DNA from: Streptomyces sp. CB02366
Lineage (GTDB): Bacteria > Actinomycetota > Actinomycetes > Streptomycetales > Streptomycetaceae
NCBI RefSeq assembly: GCF_001905905.1
Contig: NZ_LIVT01000001.1
Span: 124,001 to 188,000, forward strand
Direction: 5' to 3'
Length of the DNA: 64,000 bases
Made by a program: the position numbers and the translations under genes. Shown piece after piece: positions 1-8,882 of this stretch. The stretch's first letter is position 1, and every line of letters begins with the position of its first letter. The notes beneath the pieces are model-generated. The model was not told the origin of the DNA, made no database searches, and worked only from the letters and a program-made list of their open reading frames with translations.

Positions 1-71
1 GGGTGATGGTTGCACAGCCTTCGTCCGCCCCCGGCCACGGCGGATTCACCCGCTCCGGGGGCGCCGGGCCG

Positions 72-1361
72 CTACCCCGGGTAGGGCGGATGGCGGGCGG
101 CCAGCTCCCGGACCTCCGCCGCGATCGTCTCCGCGTCGCCGGACCGCCGCACGGCCGCCCCGAAGAGGGCCGCGATCCGGGCCATGTCCCCCTCGTCCAT
201 CCCCTGCGTGGTGACGGCCGCCGTGCCCAGCCGGACCCCCCGGCCCTCCCCGTACGGCAGGGCGCAGGTGTCCAGGACCACACCGGCCGCCGCCAGCCGC
301 TCCCGCGCGGTGCGGCCGTCGACGCCGAGCGGGGCCGGGTCCGCGACGACGATGTGGGTGTCCGTGCCGCCGGTGGCCACCGCGAACCCCTCCGCCTCCA
401 GGCCGGCGGCCAGCACCCGGGCGTGCGCGACGACCCGGTGGGCGTAGCGCGTGTAGGCGGGGGTGGCCGCCTCCCCGAACGCGACCGCCTTCGCCGCCAC
501 CGTGTGCATCTGCGCGCCGCTCTGGGTGAAGGGGAACACCGCCCGGTCGATCCGCTCGGCCAGCTCCGCGCCGCACAGGATCATGCCGCCGCGCGGTCCG
601 CGCAGCACCTTGTGCGTGGTGGCGCAGACCACGTCGGCGTACGGGACCGGGTTCGGCGCCGCTCCCCCGGCGATGAGTCCCATCGGGTGGGCCGCGTCCG
701 CGATCAGATACGCCCCGACCTCGTCGGCGATCTCCCGGAACAGCGCGTAGTCGAGGTGGCGGGGGTAGGAGATGGAGCCGCAGACGATGGCCTTGGGGCG
801 GCGGGCGCGGGCCAGCGCGCGCAGCCGGGTGTAGTCGACGAGCCCGGTGTCCGGATCGACCCCGTAGCCGGCGAAGTCGAACCAGCGGCCGGAGAAGTTG
901 CCCGGCGCCCCGTGGGTGAGGTGTCCCCCGTACGGCAGTCCCATCGCGAGCACGGTGTCGCCGGGGCGCAGCAGCGCGGCGTAGGCGGCGAGGACGGCGG
1001 AGGAGCCGGAGTGCGGCTGGACGTTGGCGTGTTCGGCGCCGAAGAGGGCGGTGGCCCGGCGCACGGCGACGCGTTCGGCCGCGTCCGCGTGTTCGCAGCC
1101 GCCGTGGTGGCGGGTGCCCGGGTAGCCCTCTGCGTACTTGTTGACGAGCGGGGAGCCGAGGGCCGCGAGGACGGCGGGCGAGGCGAAGTTCTCGGCGGCG
1201 ATCAGCTGGAGGGCGCCCGCCTGCCGGTCCCGCTCCGCGAGCAACACCCCGGCGATCTCCGGGTCCTCGCGGAGCAGGGCGGCGAAGTCCTGGGGCAGCG
1301 CGTCGGGGCGGCCGGGCGCGGGCGGCACGGCGGCGGGGGCGGCGGGAGAGGTGACCGGCAT
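72..1361 (-). CDS. glyA: Serine hydroxymethyltransferase family protein (paralogue)
   Basis: PLP enzyme of the SHMT family, which interconverts serine and glycine with tetrahydrofolate in the cytosol. The 429-residue protein keeps the family core: IAAENF near 54-59, NVQPHSG near 113-119, His225 in the cofactor pocket and the PLP lysine K251 in TTHKVLRGPRGG. The start at 1361 is preceded by GGAG and places the family N terminus correctly; an upstream in-frame ATG at 1418 would add an unlikely arginine-rich tail. Oddity: the usual YYGGCE motif reads HHGGCE (residues 85-90), so two active-site-region tyrosines are histidines. Streptomyces normally carry another glyA beside the glycine-cleavage genes, so this copy may have a different substrate preference (inference). 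Confidence 0.88.
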   Translation of the reverse strand: MPVTSPAAPAAVPPAPGRPDALPQDFAALLREDPEIAGVLLAERDRQAGALQLIAAENFASPAVLAALGSPLVNKYAEGYPGTRHHGGCEHADAAERVAVRRATALFGAEHANVQPHSGSSAVLAAYAALLRPGDTVLAMGLPYGGHLTHGAPGNFSGRWFDFAGYGVDPDTGLVDYTRLRALARARRPKAIVCGSISYPRHLDYALFREIADEVGAYLIADAAHPMGLIAGGAAPNPVPYADVVCATTHKVLRGPRGGMILCGAELAERIDRAVFPFTQSGAQMHTVAAKAVAFGEAATPAYTRYAHRVVAHARVLAAGLEAEGFAVATGGTDTHIVVADPAPLGVDGRTARERLAAAGVVLDTCALPYGEGRGVRLGTAAVTTQGMDEGDMARIAALFGAAVRRSGDAETIAAEVRELAARHPPYPG

Positions 1362-1511
1362 GGTGCGGCTCCGGGCCTGGAGACGGGTGCGCCGGGGAGG
1401 GGGCCGGCTCAGCTCCAATGTAGGCCGGGGCGGGGCGGCGTGCCCGCTGTGGCGGCGTTCCGTACGCCGGTCGGCGCACCGGCGCGCACGCGGGCCCGGC
1501 GCGTACGCCGG

Positions 1512-2153
1512 TCAGTGCGGGGCGTGCACACCGGTGAGCGCCGTGACGACCGGGTCGAGCGCCTGGTTGATCTCGTCGCCGATGGAGCGGAAGAAGGTGA
1601 TGGGGGCGCCGTAGGGGTCGTAGACCTCGTCCGCCTCGGCGGTCGGGGCCAGCAGCCAGCCGCGCAGCGCGGCGGCGGCGCGCACCAGGGCGCGGGCGCG
1701 CTCGACGACGCCCTCGTCGCGGGGGTCGGGCAGGGTGGCCGGGTCTATCGCCCGTACCAGCCGGGTGAACTCCTTGAGCGTGAAGGTGCGCAGGCCCGCG
1801 GAGTGGCCCATGGAGATGACCTGGGCGCGGTGGTCGCGGGTGGCGGTGAGGACCAGGTCGGCGCGGATGACGTGCTCGTCCAGCAGCTCCCGGCCGACGA
1901 AGCCGGTGGCGTCCGCGCCGAAGTCGGCGAGGACGACCTCGGCGTTGGCCTCCATGGGGGCGCCCTCGTGGCCCCAGGTGCCCGCGCTCTCCACGATGAG
2001 GCCGCCGCTGAGGGGGTCGCCGAGGCGGTCCACCAGGGCGTGGCGGGTCAGCCGCTCGGTGATGGGCGAGCGGCAGACGTTGCCGGTGCTGACGTGGAGG
2101 ATGCGGAAGGTGTCGGTCCGCCCCGCTATGCCACGCCCCTCGGGGGCGGTCAA
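1512..2153 (-). CDS. LMW protein-tyrosine-phosphatase-like protein lacking the catalytic Cys
   Basis: 213-residue protein of the low-molecular-weight phosphatase (LMW-PTP/Wzb/ArsC) fold. The signature near residues 21-30 reads VSTGNVCRSP, where active family members have C-x-G-N-x-C-R-S-P. The nucleophilic cysteine is therefore Ser22 (codon AGC, read directly), while Cys27, Arg28 and the late DP motif (VYDPYGAP) remain. The TTG start at 2153 overlaps the TGA of the Sua5 gene and has GAGGT about 6 nt upstream, which indicates translational coupling. Without the thiol it cannot form the usual cysteinyl-phosphate, so it may be a phosphate-binding pseudophosphatase (inference). Confidence 0.85.
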   Translation of the reverse strand: MTAPEGRGIAGRTDTFRILHVSTGNVCRSPITERLTRHALVDRLGDPLSGGLIVESAGTWGHEGAPMEANAEVVLADFGADATGFVGRELLDEHVIRADLVLTATRDHRAQVISMGHSAGLRTFTLKEFTRLVRAIDPATLPDPRDEGVVERARALVRAAAALRGWLLAPTAEADEVYDPYGAPITFFRSIGDEINQALDPVVTALTGVHAPH

Positions 2154-2797
2154 TTGGCCACCTCGAGGTCGGGGACCACCTTGCGCAGCTCCTCCGCGGA
2201 GAGGGCGCCCGCGCGCAGCAGGACCGGGACGGCGCCGGTGACGTCGACGATCGAGGACGGCACGATGCCGGGTGTAGGGCCGCCGTCGAGGTAGACGGAG
2301 ACGGAGTCGCCGAGCATGCCCTGGGCGGCGTCGCAGTCCTCCGGCGCCGGGTGTCCGGTGAGGTTGGCGCTGGAGACGGCCATCGGGCCGACCTCGGTCA
2401 GCAGTTCGATGGCGACCGGGTGCAGCGGCATCCGGATCGCGACGGTGCCCCGGGTGTCGCCGAGGTCCCACTGGAGGGAGGGCTGGTGCCGGGCCACGAG
2501 GGTGAGGGCGCCGGGCCAGAAGGCGTCGACCAGCTCCCACGCCTCCTCGGAGAAGTCGGTGACCAGGCCGTGCAGGGTGTTCGGGGAGCCGATGAGGACG
2601 GGGGTGGGCATGTTGCGGCCCCGCCCCTTGGCGTCCAGCAGGTCCGCGACGGCCTCCGGGGTGAAGGCGTCCGCACCGATCCCGTAGACGGTGTCGGTGG
2701 GCAGCACGACCAGTTCGCCCCTGCGGACGGCCGACGCGGCTTCGCGCAGCCCCGTGGTCCGGTCGGTGGCGTCGTTGCAGTCGTATCGCCGAGCCAT
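2150..2797 (-). CDS. L-threonylcarbamoyladenylate synthase (Sua5/YrdC/YwlC)
   Basis: 215-residue YrdC-domain protein. The family makes threonylcarbamoyl-AMP from threonine, bicarbonate and ATP, the first step of t6A37 modification of ANN-decoding tRNAs. Visible family features are the LPTDTVYGIGADAF motif near residues 32-45, a KGRGRNMP segment that binds nucleotide, and SSANLTG near 141-147. It is the short, TsaC-like form without the extra Sua5 domain. It sits between prmC and the phosphatase-like gene in the same direction, with its stop overlapping the next start, so the three are likely one operon. Confidence 0.9.
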   Translation of the reverse strand: MARRYDCNDATDRTTGLREAASAVRRGELVVLPTDTVYGIGADAFTPEAVADLLDAKGRGRNMPTPVLIGSPNTLHGLVTDFSEEAWELVDAFWPGALTLVARHQPSLQWDLGDTRGTVAIRMPLHPVAIELLTEVGPMAVSSANLTGHPAPEDCDAAQGMLGDSVSVYLDGGPTPGIVPSSIVDVTGAVPVLLRAGALSAEELRKVVPDLEVAN

Positions 2798-2849
2798 CAG
2801 CCGGCCTCCTGGAGCGGGTGCGGGTACGGGTGGTGGTGCCGGGGGCCGG

Positions 2850-3695
2850 TCACGGCATGGCCTTGCGGGCGGTGGCGAACCGGGGGCGGTTGTTCAGGTC
2901 GGGGTGGTCGGCGGCGTCCGCCCAGCCCCGTTCCTCGGTGAAGATCCACGGGACCTGGCCGCCCTGGGTGTCGGCGTGCTCGATGACGACGAGGCCGCCG
3001 GGCCGCAGCAGGCGGTGGGCGGTGCGTTCGATCCCGCGGATGGTGTCGAGGCCGTCCTCGCCGGAGAAGAGGGCCATCTCCGGGTCGTGGTCGCGGGCCT
3101 CGGGGGCGACGTACTCCCATTCGGTGAGCGGGATGTACGGCGGGTTGGAGATGACCAGGTCGACCTGGCCGTCGAGCTCGGGGAGGGCGCTCAGGGCGTC
3201 TCCCCTGTGGACGGTGACCCTGGACCCCTCGGCGTTCTTCCGCGTCCACCTGAGGGCGTCCTCGGACAGCTCCACCGCGTGCACCCGGGAGCGGGGGACC
3301 TCCTGCGCCATGGCGAGCGCGATGGCGCCCGATCCGGTGCACAGGTCGACGACGACGGGCTCGACCACGTCCATCGCGCGTACCGCGTCTATGGCCCAGC
3401 CGACGACCGACTCGGTCTCGGGGCGGGGCACGAAGACGCCGGGTCCGACCTGGAGCTCCAGGTAGCGGAAGAAGGCGCGGCCGGTGATGTGCTGGAGGGG
3501 CTCGCGGGCCTCGCGGCGGGCGATCGTCTCCCAGTACCGGGCGTCGAAGTCGGAGTCGGGCACCGTGTGCAGCGCGCCCCGCTTCACTCCGTGGACGAAG
3601 GCCGCGAGCTCCTCGGCGTCGAATCGCGGTGAGGGGACACCGGCGTCGGCCAGCCGCTGGGTGGCCTGGGCCACCTCGGCGAGCAGCAGGTTCAT
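2850..3695 (-). CDS. prmC: Release factor glutamine methyltransferase
   Basis: 281-residue SAM-dependent N5-glutamine methyltransferase that methylates the GGQ glutamine of release factors. The SAM motif VVDLCTGSGAIALAMA is followed by the NPPYIPLTEWEY segment, where NPPY is the diagnostic catalytic loop. The N-terminal helical substrate domain (about 1-90) is complete. It lies directly downstream of prfA, its substrate gene, in the same direction with a 46-nt gap. This is the classic prfA-prmC-sua5 arrangement. Confidence 0.95.
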   Translation of the reverse strand: MNLLLAEVAQATQRLADAGVPSPRFDAEELAAFVHGVKRGALHTVPDSDFDARYWETIARREAREPLQHITGRAFFRYLELQVGPGVFVPRPETESVVGWAIDAVRAMDVVEPVVVDLCTGSGAIALAMAQEVPRSRVHAVELSEDALRWTRKNAEGSRVTVHRGDALSALPELDGQVDLVISNPPYIPLTEWEYVAPEARDHDPEMALFSGEDGLDTIRGIERTAHRLLRPGGLVVIEHADTQGGQVPWIFTEERGWADAADHPDLNNRPRFATARKAMP

Positions 3696-3741
3696 CGCGG
3701 TTCTCCGTACGGTTACCGGGTGTGCGGGGCGGGCGGGTCGC

Positions 3742-4818
3742 TTACGCGTTGGCGAGCTTGGCGGCGGAGTCGGCGTCGACGCACGCCTGGATGACGGCGT
3801 CGAGGTCTCCGTCGAGCACCTGGTCCAAGTTGTACGCCTTGAAGCCGGTGCGGTGGTCCGAGATGCGGTTCTCCGGGTAGTTGTACGTCCGGATCTTCTC
3901 GGAGCGGTCGACGGTACGGACCTGGCTGCGGCGGACGTCGGACGCCTCCTGCTCCGCGGCCTCCTGGGCGGCGGCCAGCAGCCGGGAGCGCAGGATGCGC
4001 ATGGCCTGCTCCTTGTTCTGGAGCTGGCTCTTCTCGTTCTGGCAGGAGGCGACCACGCCGGTCGGCAGGTGCGTGATGCGGACGGCGGAGTCGGTCGTGT
4101 TCACGGACTGGCCGCCGGGCCCGGAGGAGCGGTAGACGTCGATGCGCAGGTCGTTGGCGTGGATCTCGACGTCGACCTCCTCGGCCTCGGGGGTGACGAG
4201 CACGCCCGCGGCGGAGGTGTGGATGCGGCCCTGGGACTCGGTGGAGGGCACGCGCTGCACGCGGTGCACGCCGCCCTCGTACTTCATCCGGGCCCAGACG
4301 CCCTGGCCGGGCTCGGTGGCGCCGTTGCCGCCCTTGGTCTTCACGGCGACCTGGACGTCCTTGTAGCCGCCGAGCTCGGACTCGGTGGAGTCGATGATCT
4401 CGGTCTTCCAGCCGACGCGCTCGGCGTAGCGCAGGTACATGCGCAGCAGGTCGCCCGCGAACAGGGCGGACTCGTCGCCGCCGGCGCCCGCCTTGATCTC
4501 CAGGAGCACGTCCTTGTCGTCGCTGGGATCGCGCGGGACGAGGAGGAGGCGGAGCTTCTCCGTGATCTCCTCGCGCTGCTTCTCCAGCACCTTGACCTCG
4601 GCGGCGAAGTCGGGGTCGTCCGCGGCGAACTCGCGCGCGGTCACGATGTCCTCGCCCGTCTGCTTCCAGGTCCGGTACGTGGAGACGATCGGGGTCAGCT
4701 CCGCGTAGCGCTTGTTCAGCTTGCGCGCGTTGGCCTGGTCGGCGTGGACCGACGGGTCGGCGAGCTTCTTCTCGAGATCGGCGTGCTCACCGATCAGTTC
4801 CTCGACCGCCTCGAACAT
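3742..4818 (-). CDS. prfA: Peptide chain release factor 1
   Basis: 358 residues, the normal length of RF1, which reads UAA and UAG and triggers peptide release. The GGQ motif lies at 235-237 in [17 protein letters not shown], and the PxT-type stop-recognition tripeptide is PST at 191-193 in [12 protein letters not shown]. The ATG at 4818 is chosen because AGGAG sits 8 nt upstream and the protein then begins MFEAVEELI as in other RF1 proteins; the frame stays open further upstream without family similarity. A strong terminator separates it from rpmE. Confidence 0.96.
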   Translation of the reverse strand: MFEAVEELIGEHADLEKKLADPSVHADQANARKLNKRYAELTPIVSTYRTWKQTGEDIVTAREFAADDPDFAAEVKVLEKQREEITEKLRLLLVPRDPSDDKDVLLEIKAGAGGDESALFAGDLLRMYLRYAERVGWKTEIIDSTESELGGYKDVQVAVKTKGGNGATEPGQGVWARMKYEGGVHRVQRVPSTESQGRIHTSAAGVLVTPEAEEVDVEIHANDLRIDVYRSSGPGGQSVNTTDSAVRITHLPTGVVASCQNEKSQLQNKEQAMRILRSRLLAAAQEAAEQEASDVRRSQVRTVDRSEKIRTYNYPENRISDHRTGFKAYNLDQVLDGDLDAVIQACVDADSAAKLANA

Positions 4819-4915
4819 GCGGGGACTCCTGGTTGGTTTCGCGGCTGCGGGCCTGCTGGAGGTCGTACGGCCCGGTGGGGCGTCCCGGCAGGGTTCCCCT
4901 GGGCTCCCGACCGGC

Positions 4916-4964
4916 AAAAACGCCGGTTCCGGCGCCCTCGGGAAGAGGGCGTCGGGAACCGGCG
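4916..4964 (-). terminator. Intrinsic terminator downstream of rpmE
   Basis: Arms 4921-4930 and 4955-4964 pair perfectly and continue inward (4931-4939 with 4945-4953, one extra G at 4954) around a 5-nt loop. On the minus strand the hairpin is followed by five U residues (4916-4920). This is a textbook terminator just after rpmE and before prfA. Confidence 0.9.
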
Positions 4965-4974
4965 CAGTGGCTCG

Positions 4975-5199
4975 CTACTTGCTGGCGGAGCCGGCAGCCT
5001 TGCCGAAGCGGGCCTCGAAGCGGGCCACGCGGCCGCCGGTGTCGAGGATCTTCTGCTTGCCCGTGTAGAACGGGTGGCACTCGGAGCAGACGTCGGCACG
5101 GATGGTGCCGTTGTCGATGGTGCTCCGGGTGGTGAACGACGCACCGCAGGTGCAGCTGACCTGCGTCTCGACGTACTCGGGGTGGATGTCGCGCTTCAA
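4975..5199 (-). CDS. rpmE: 50S ribosomal protein L31, zinc-binding (C+) type
   Basis: 74-residue L31. Two cysteines in SCTCG (16 and 18) and two in CSECH (37 and 40) form the zinc site of the C+ form, the zinc-replete isoform. The start codon is TTG (5199) with AGGAG 5 nt before it; no ATG or GTG gives the complete N terminus MKRDIHPEY. The gene has its own sigma-R-like promoter at 5303-5328 and its own terminator, so it is a separate transcription unit. In S. coelicolor rpmE is a known sigma-R (thiol-oxidative stress) target. Confidence 0.96.
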   Translation of the reverse strand: MKRDIHPEYVETQVSCTCGASFTTRSTIDNGTIRADVCSECHPFYTGKQKILDTGGRVARFEARFGKAAGSASK

Positions 5200-5302
5200 G
5201 GTGTCTCCTAGTTTCGGGAGGGCGCCGGGTCGTCCGCGCGGATTGCGCGGCCGTGAACCGGGGCCGACGTACCAGTCTGCCAGGACCGGCCGTATCTCCC
5301 AA

Positions 5303-5328
5303 AACCGGGGACGGGCCGCGGCTATTCC
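5303..5328 (-). promoter_or_regulatory. Sigma-R type promoter of rpmE
   Basis: On the minus strand GGAAT (5324-5328) is separated from GTT (5303-5305) by exactly 18 nt, the published sigma-R consensus GGAAT-N18-GTT. It lies about 100 nt before the rpmE start. The untranslated leader (about 5200-5296) may hold an L31 autoregulatory structure, which I could not establish by eye. Confidence 0.8.
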
Positions 5329-5376
5329 CCGGACCCTTCCGGCTACGGTCCGTGCCCCCCGCGCTACGGGAGGACC

Positions 5377-5421
5377 GCCGCTCGCCCGGCGCCGGCCGGC
5401 GGTCGGCGCCGGGCGAGCGGC
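5377..5421 (-). terminator. Hairpin terminator of the LCP gene
   Basis: A perfect 17-bp inverted repeat (5377-5393 with 5405-5421) around an 11-nt loop begins one base after the LCP stop codon. There is no U tract, as is common in Streptomyces. Confidence 0.7.
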
Positions 5422-5422
5422 G

Positions 5423-6526
5423 CTACTGGACGATCTTCGAGGCGTCGCCCTTGTCGCCGGCGGACTCCTCGGTGGCGGACGCCGGGATCGGCCGGTCCCG
5501 CTTGAGCGCGGCCCAGACCTGCCGGCCCGCCTCCTCCTGCGGCAGCACCCGGTTCGGGTCGGCCGGGTCGTACTCGACGGGCAGCGTCACCATGTGGACG
5601 TTCTTCGCGTTCAGCCCCTTGAGGCCGTTCGCGAAGCCGGTGAGCTTCTTGACCGAGCCGAGTCCGGAGTCGGTGGTGAGGGCCTTGGTGGCGGCGTTCG
5701 CGAGGCCGTAGAGCTTCTTGGGGCTGGAGAGCACCCCGACGCTCTTCGTCCGGTCCATCAGCGCCTTGACGAACGCCTGTTGGAGCTGGATGCGCCCCAG
5801 GTCGCTGCCGTCCCCGACGCTCTTGCGGGTCCGCACGAGGCCGAGGGACTCCTCGCCGTTGAGGGTGTGAGTACCGGGCTCCAGGTCCAGGTGGCTCTTG
5901 GGGTCGTCGATCGAGGTCTTCGTGGTGATCTCGACGCCGCCGAGTCGGTCGACGAGCTCCTTGAAGCCGGTGAAGTCGACTTCCAGGTAGTGGTCCATGC
6001 GGATGCCGGACATCGACTCGACGGTCTTCACCGCGCAGGCGGGCCCGCCGACCTCGTACGCGGTGTTGAACATCGCCCGGTGCGCGGCGGGCGCCCGGCC
6101 GCCGGTGGTGTCGCTCGCGCAGGCGGGGCGCTCTATCAGGGTGTCGCGCGGTATCGAGACGACGCTCGCGGACGTGTGGCCCTTGGCGAGGTGCACGACC
6201 ATCGCCGTGTCCGAGCGGGCCGCGCCCTCGTCCCGGCCGTACTCCCCGTTGTCGCCGGAGCGCGAGTCGGAGCCCAGCACCAGGATGTCCTGCGAGCCGT
6301 CGTCCACGTCGTCGGGGCGGTCGGCGCCCAGCTCGGCGTCGATGTCGATGCTGGAGAGGTTGCCGTCGAGCGCGAAGTACGCGTATCCGAGCCCGGCGCC
6401 GCCGGCCACCACGACCCCGGCCGCAGCCCAGGCCGCGACGACCTTGGCGCGGTGCCGTCGGGACGGCTTCCTGCGTCGGGTGCCGGTACCGCGTATGCGG
6501 CCCGTGCTCCTGTTCTGCTCGCTCAC
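5423..6526 (-). CDS. LytR-CpsA-Psr (LCP) family cell-wall polymer ligase
   Basis: 367 residues. A short, strongly basic cytoplasmic N terminus precedes one membrane helix at about 28-52, and the rest is extracytoplasmic. LCP core motifs are visible: [31 protein letters not shown], the [16 protein letters not shown] segment and [23 protein letters not shown] proteins transfer lipid-linked glycopolymers onto peptidoglycan. It lies alone between rpmE and a secreted protease and ends with its own hairpin. The natural glycopolymer cannot be told from sequence. Confidence 0.92.
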   Translation of the reverse strand: MSEQNRSTGRIRGTGTRRRKPSRRHRAKVVAAWAAAGVVVAGGAGLGYAYFALDGNLSSIDIDAELGADRPDDVDDGSQDILVLGSDSRSGDNGEYGRDEGAARSDTAMVVHLAKGHTSASVVSIPRDTLIERPACASDTTGGRAPAAHRAMFNTAYEVGGPACAVKTVESMSGIRMDHYLEVDFTGFKELVDRLGGVEITTKTSIDDPKSHLDLEPGTHTLNGEESLGLVRTRKSVGDGSDLGRIQLQQAFVKALMDRTKSVGVLSSPKKLYGLANAATKALTTDSGLGSVKKLTGFANGLKGLNAKNVHMVTLPVEYDPADPNRVLPQEEAGRQVWAALKRDRPIPASATEESAGDKGDASKIVQ

Positions 6527-6791
6527 GCGTCTCCCTCGTCACTGCTGCTGTGCCCGTCCGCCCCCTGCCGTGGTGGTCCACGCGCGGTCGGCCCTTCCCC
6601 GGGGGGTGGCCGAAGCACCAAGAAGGGTTGCACACGCGCCTGTGGCCCCCGGCGGGTGCCGGAGGCCACGGGTCTTACGGGCGTACGAGCCGCGAGACGG
6701 CTTTCACCTGGGGTTTCGTGCCCGGTGCGGCGAAGGGGCGGGCGGGCCCGGGGCCGCGGCCGGTGTGGTCAAGGTCTCGGGCCGGCCGAGG

Positions 6792-8567
6792 TCAGCCGAA
6801 GAGGTTGTAGTTGTTGGCTCCGGTGCCCAGCTGCTTGCGGGCGCCGAAGACGCCGCTGCCCGACTTGCCGGTGCCCGGGTAGAGGTACAGCTCTCCGCTC
6901 TTCACCCGGACGATGATGTCGGCGTGGCCGTCGCCGGTGAAGTCACCGGTGGTGACCAGGGCCGTGGCCACGTCCCAGGTCCGGACGAGGACCTTGGGCG
7001 CGAACGGGGCGCTCGCCTTGCCGGTGCCCTTGAAGAGGTACATCTTGCCGCCGCTGCCGCGGGCGATGATGTCGGCCTTGCCGTCGTTGGTGAAGTCACC
7101 GCTGCCGCGCACCATGCTGTAGCCCAGGCCGCCGCCGCCGATCCTGACCCGGGCGGCGAAGGCGCCGTCGCCCTTGCCCGGGTACAGCCAGAAGCCGCCG
7201 GAGGAGTCGGTCGAGAGGATGTCGGGGTGGCCGTCGCTCGTCAGGTCGCCGGGGGCCAGGATCTGCTTGCGGCTGCCCCAGCCGGTGGCCAGCCGCGTGG
7301 TCTGCCACGCGTCGGCCGCGATGCTGTACCACTTCCAGTACAGGCTGCCGTCCGAGGCGCGCACCAGCAGGTCCTGGTTGTCGTCCCGGTTCAGGTCCGT
7401 CTGGAGCAGGAGGTCGATGTCGCCCCAGCCGCCGCTGTACGTGTCCTTCTTCATGCCGGCGCCGGTCGACTCGAACCGGTACAGCGCCTTGTTGGACGCG
7501 TTGCGGGCCATCAGGTCCGCGCGGTGGTCCCACGTCATGTTGGTGTCGTAGGCCCGCGCCTTGATGGCGGGCACATAGGTGGTCACCTTCGCGAAGACGC
7601 TGTACGCGCCCTCTCCGACGCAGTCCTCGATACCCCAGGAGACGATGCCGGCCAGCTTGCCGCCGATGACCAGCGGGCCGCCGGAGTCGCCGTTGCACGC
7701 CCCGACGGTCTCCGCGTCGCTCGCGCCGGTCTTGCCCGCGCAGACCATGTGGCCCGCGACGAAGTAACCGCCGTACGCGCCGCGGCACGCCGCGTCCGAG
7801 ACGATCGGGAGGGTCGCCGAGCGCAGGGTGGTGGAGATGTCGTCGCTGGTGGAGCTGGTACGGCCCCATCCGTAGACCTTGGCCTGGGTGCCCGCGGCGT
7901 AGAGGCCGGTGTCCGTGTTGGCCGCCATCGGAAGGGGCTTGGCCGCGACCGGCTCGCCGAGGGTGAGGACCGCGACGTCGTTGTCGGCCGCTCCCTGCAC
8001 GTCCTTGTAGACCGGGCTGTTCCACTGGCGGTAGGGCCAGGACACGGTGCCGCTGCTGTTCGGCTCGGTGGAGGTGCTGCCGGTGACGACCGCGCCGTTC
8101 CGTTTCCAGTCGTGGCCCTTGACGCAGTGGGCGGCCGTGGCGATCTTCGTGGGCGCGATGACGACGCCGCCGCAGAAGAAGCCGGTGTCGTCGCTCTCGT
8201 CGGCCGGGGTGCCCCGGTCGTCGTAGTACCAGAGCTGCGCCATCCACGGGGCGTTGGCGATCGAGGTCTGCGTCCCGCCGATGACCATCGGGGCGACGGC
8301 GCCCGGGCCGTCCCCGGCGAACTCGGCCGGCGGGAGCACCGCGCGGTCCGCCGCCGCCGCTCCGGCCACCCGCTCGCGCAGCTCCGACTCCCCCGGGGCG
8401 ACAGGCCGTTCGGGCACCGCCATCGGCCACGAGGCCGCAGGCTCCTCGGCCTGGGACGGGGACATCGTCAGCGCGGTGCCGACGAGGGCGAGGACGGTGG
8501 CGGCCGCCGCGGGAACGGCGAGGCCGAGCCGGCGCGCGTGCCGGCCCCCCGTGGTGCGTATGTGCAC
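6792..8567 (-). CDS. Secreted trypsin-like serine protease with FG-GAP/VCBS repeats
   Basis: 591-residue exported protein. The signal peptide (about 1-41) ends near SPSQA. The S1 protease domain (about 95-320) carries a complete triad: His147 in TAAHC, Asp197 in DNDVAVL and Ser295 in GDSGGP, with the typical cysteine pairs. Residues about 345-591 hold at least four FG-GAP/VCBS beta-propeller repeats with DxNxDGxxD-like calcium loops, for example GDFTGDGHADIIVR. Proteases of this build act outside the cell. The start is GTG at 8567 with AAGGA upstream. The 265 bp between its stop and the LCP gene show nothing I recognise. Confidence 0.92.
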   Translation of the reverse strand: MHIRTTGGRHARRLGLAVPAAAATVLALVGTALTMSPSQAEEPAASWPMAVPERPVAPGESELRERVAGAAAADRAVLPPAEFAGDGPGAVAPMVIGGTQTSIANAPWMAQLWYYDDRGTPADESDDTGFFCGGVVIAPTKIATAAHCVKGHDWKRNGAVVTGSTSTEPNSSGTVSWPYRQWNSPVYKDVQGAADNDVAVLTLGEPVAAKPLPMAANTDTGLYAAGTQAKVYGWGRTSSTSDDISTTLRSATLPIVSDAACRGAYGGYFVAGHMVCAGKTGASDAETVGACNGDSGGPLVIGGKLAGIVSWGIEDCVGEGAYSVFAKVTTYVPAIKARAYDTNMTWDHRADLMARNASNKALYRFESTGAGMKKDTYSGGWGDIDLLLQTDLNRDDNQDLLVRASDGSLYWKWYSIAADAWQTTRLATGWGSRKQILAPGDLTSDGHPDILSTDSSGGFWLYPGKGDGAFAARVRIGGGGLGYSMVRGSGDFTNDGKADIIARGSGGKMYLFKGTGKASAPFAPKVLVRTWDVATALVTTGDFTGDGHADIIVRVKSGELYLYPGTGKSGSGVFGARKQLGTGANNYNLFG

Positions 8568-8722
8568 GCGTGATCCTTCGATTAGGAACCGGCAGCACGA
8601 AAGGGCTCCGCCGGTCAGGAGACGGCGGGGGGGCGTGAACGGTCCGCAGCGCGGGGCGGATCGCCGCAGGGCTCATTCCTCTGCCGCTCCGCCTCGATGG
8701 CCCCCCACCTCGACTGGCCCAG

Positions 8723-8751
8723 ATATTACGGGAGTAACGATGGAAGGAGAA
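8723..8751 (-). promoter_or_regulatory. Candidate promoter of the secreted protease
   Basis: In the AT-richer part of the 315-bp gap 8568-8882, the minus strand shows a -10-like TAATAT (8723-8728) 17 nt after TTCTCC (8746-8751). The -35 match is poor. The rest of the gap holds only the rho terminator. Confidence 0.3.
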
Positions 8752-8796
8752 TGTGCGGAGAAAGAAAAGAAGAGGAAAAGGGAACGGCGGCGACGG

Positions 8797-8838
8797 AAAA
8801 GGGCTCCGCCCCCTCACCGAAGTGAGGGGGCGGAGCCC
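8797..8838 (-). terminator. Intrinsic terminator of rho
   Basis: Perfect 17-bp stem (8801-8817 with 8822-8838), CGAA loop, followed on the minus strand by UUUU. It lies 45 nt after the rho stop, so the gene for Rho itself ends at a Rho-independent site. Confidence 0.9.
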
Positions 8839-8882
8839 GTGAATACCGGCGGGCCCGGAGGACGGGCCGCCCCGACGACCGG

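Noticed and set aside
3-2294. Very long open frames opposite glyA and its neighbours, and similar ones opposite most genes
   Set aside because: They are antisense shadows caused by high GC: low-complexity R/G/A/P-rich products, no family motifs, no ribosome-binding sites.
5200-5296. L31 autoregulatory leader RNA
   Set aside because: Plausible from its place, but I could not match the conserved structure by eye.
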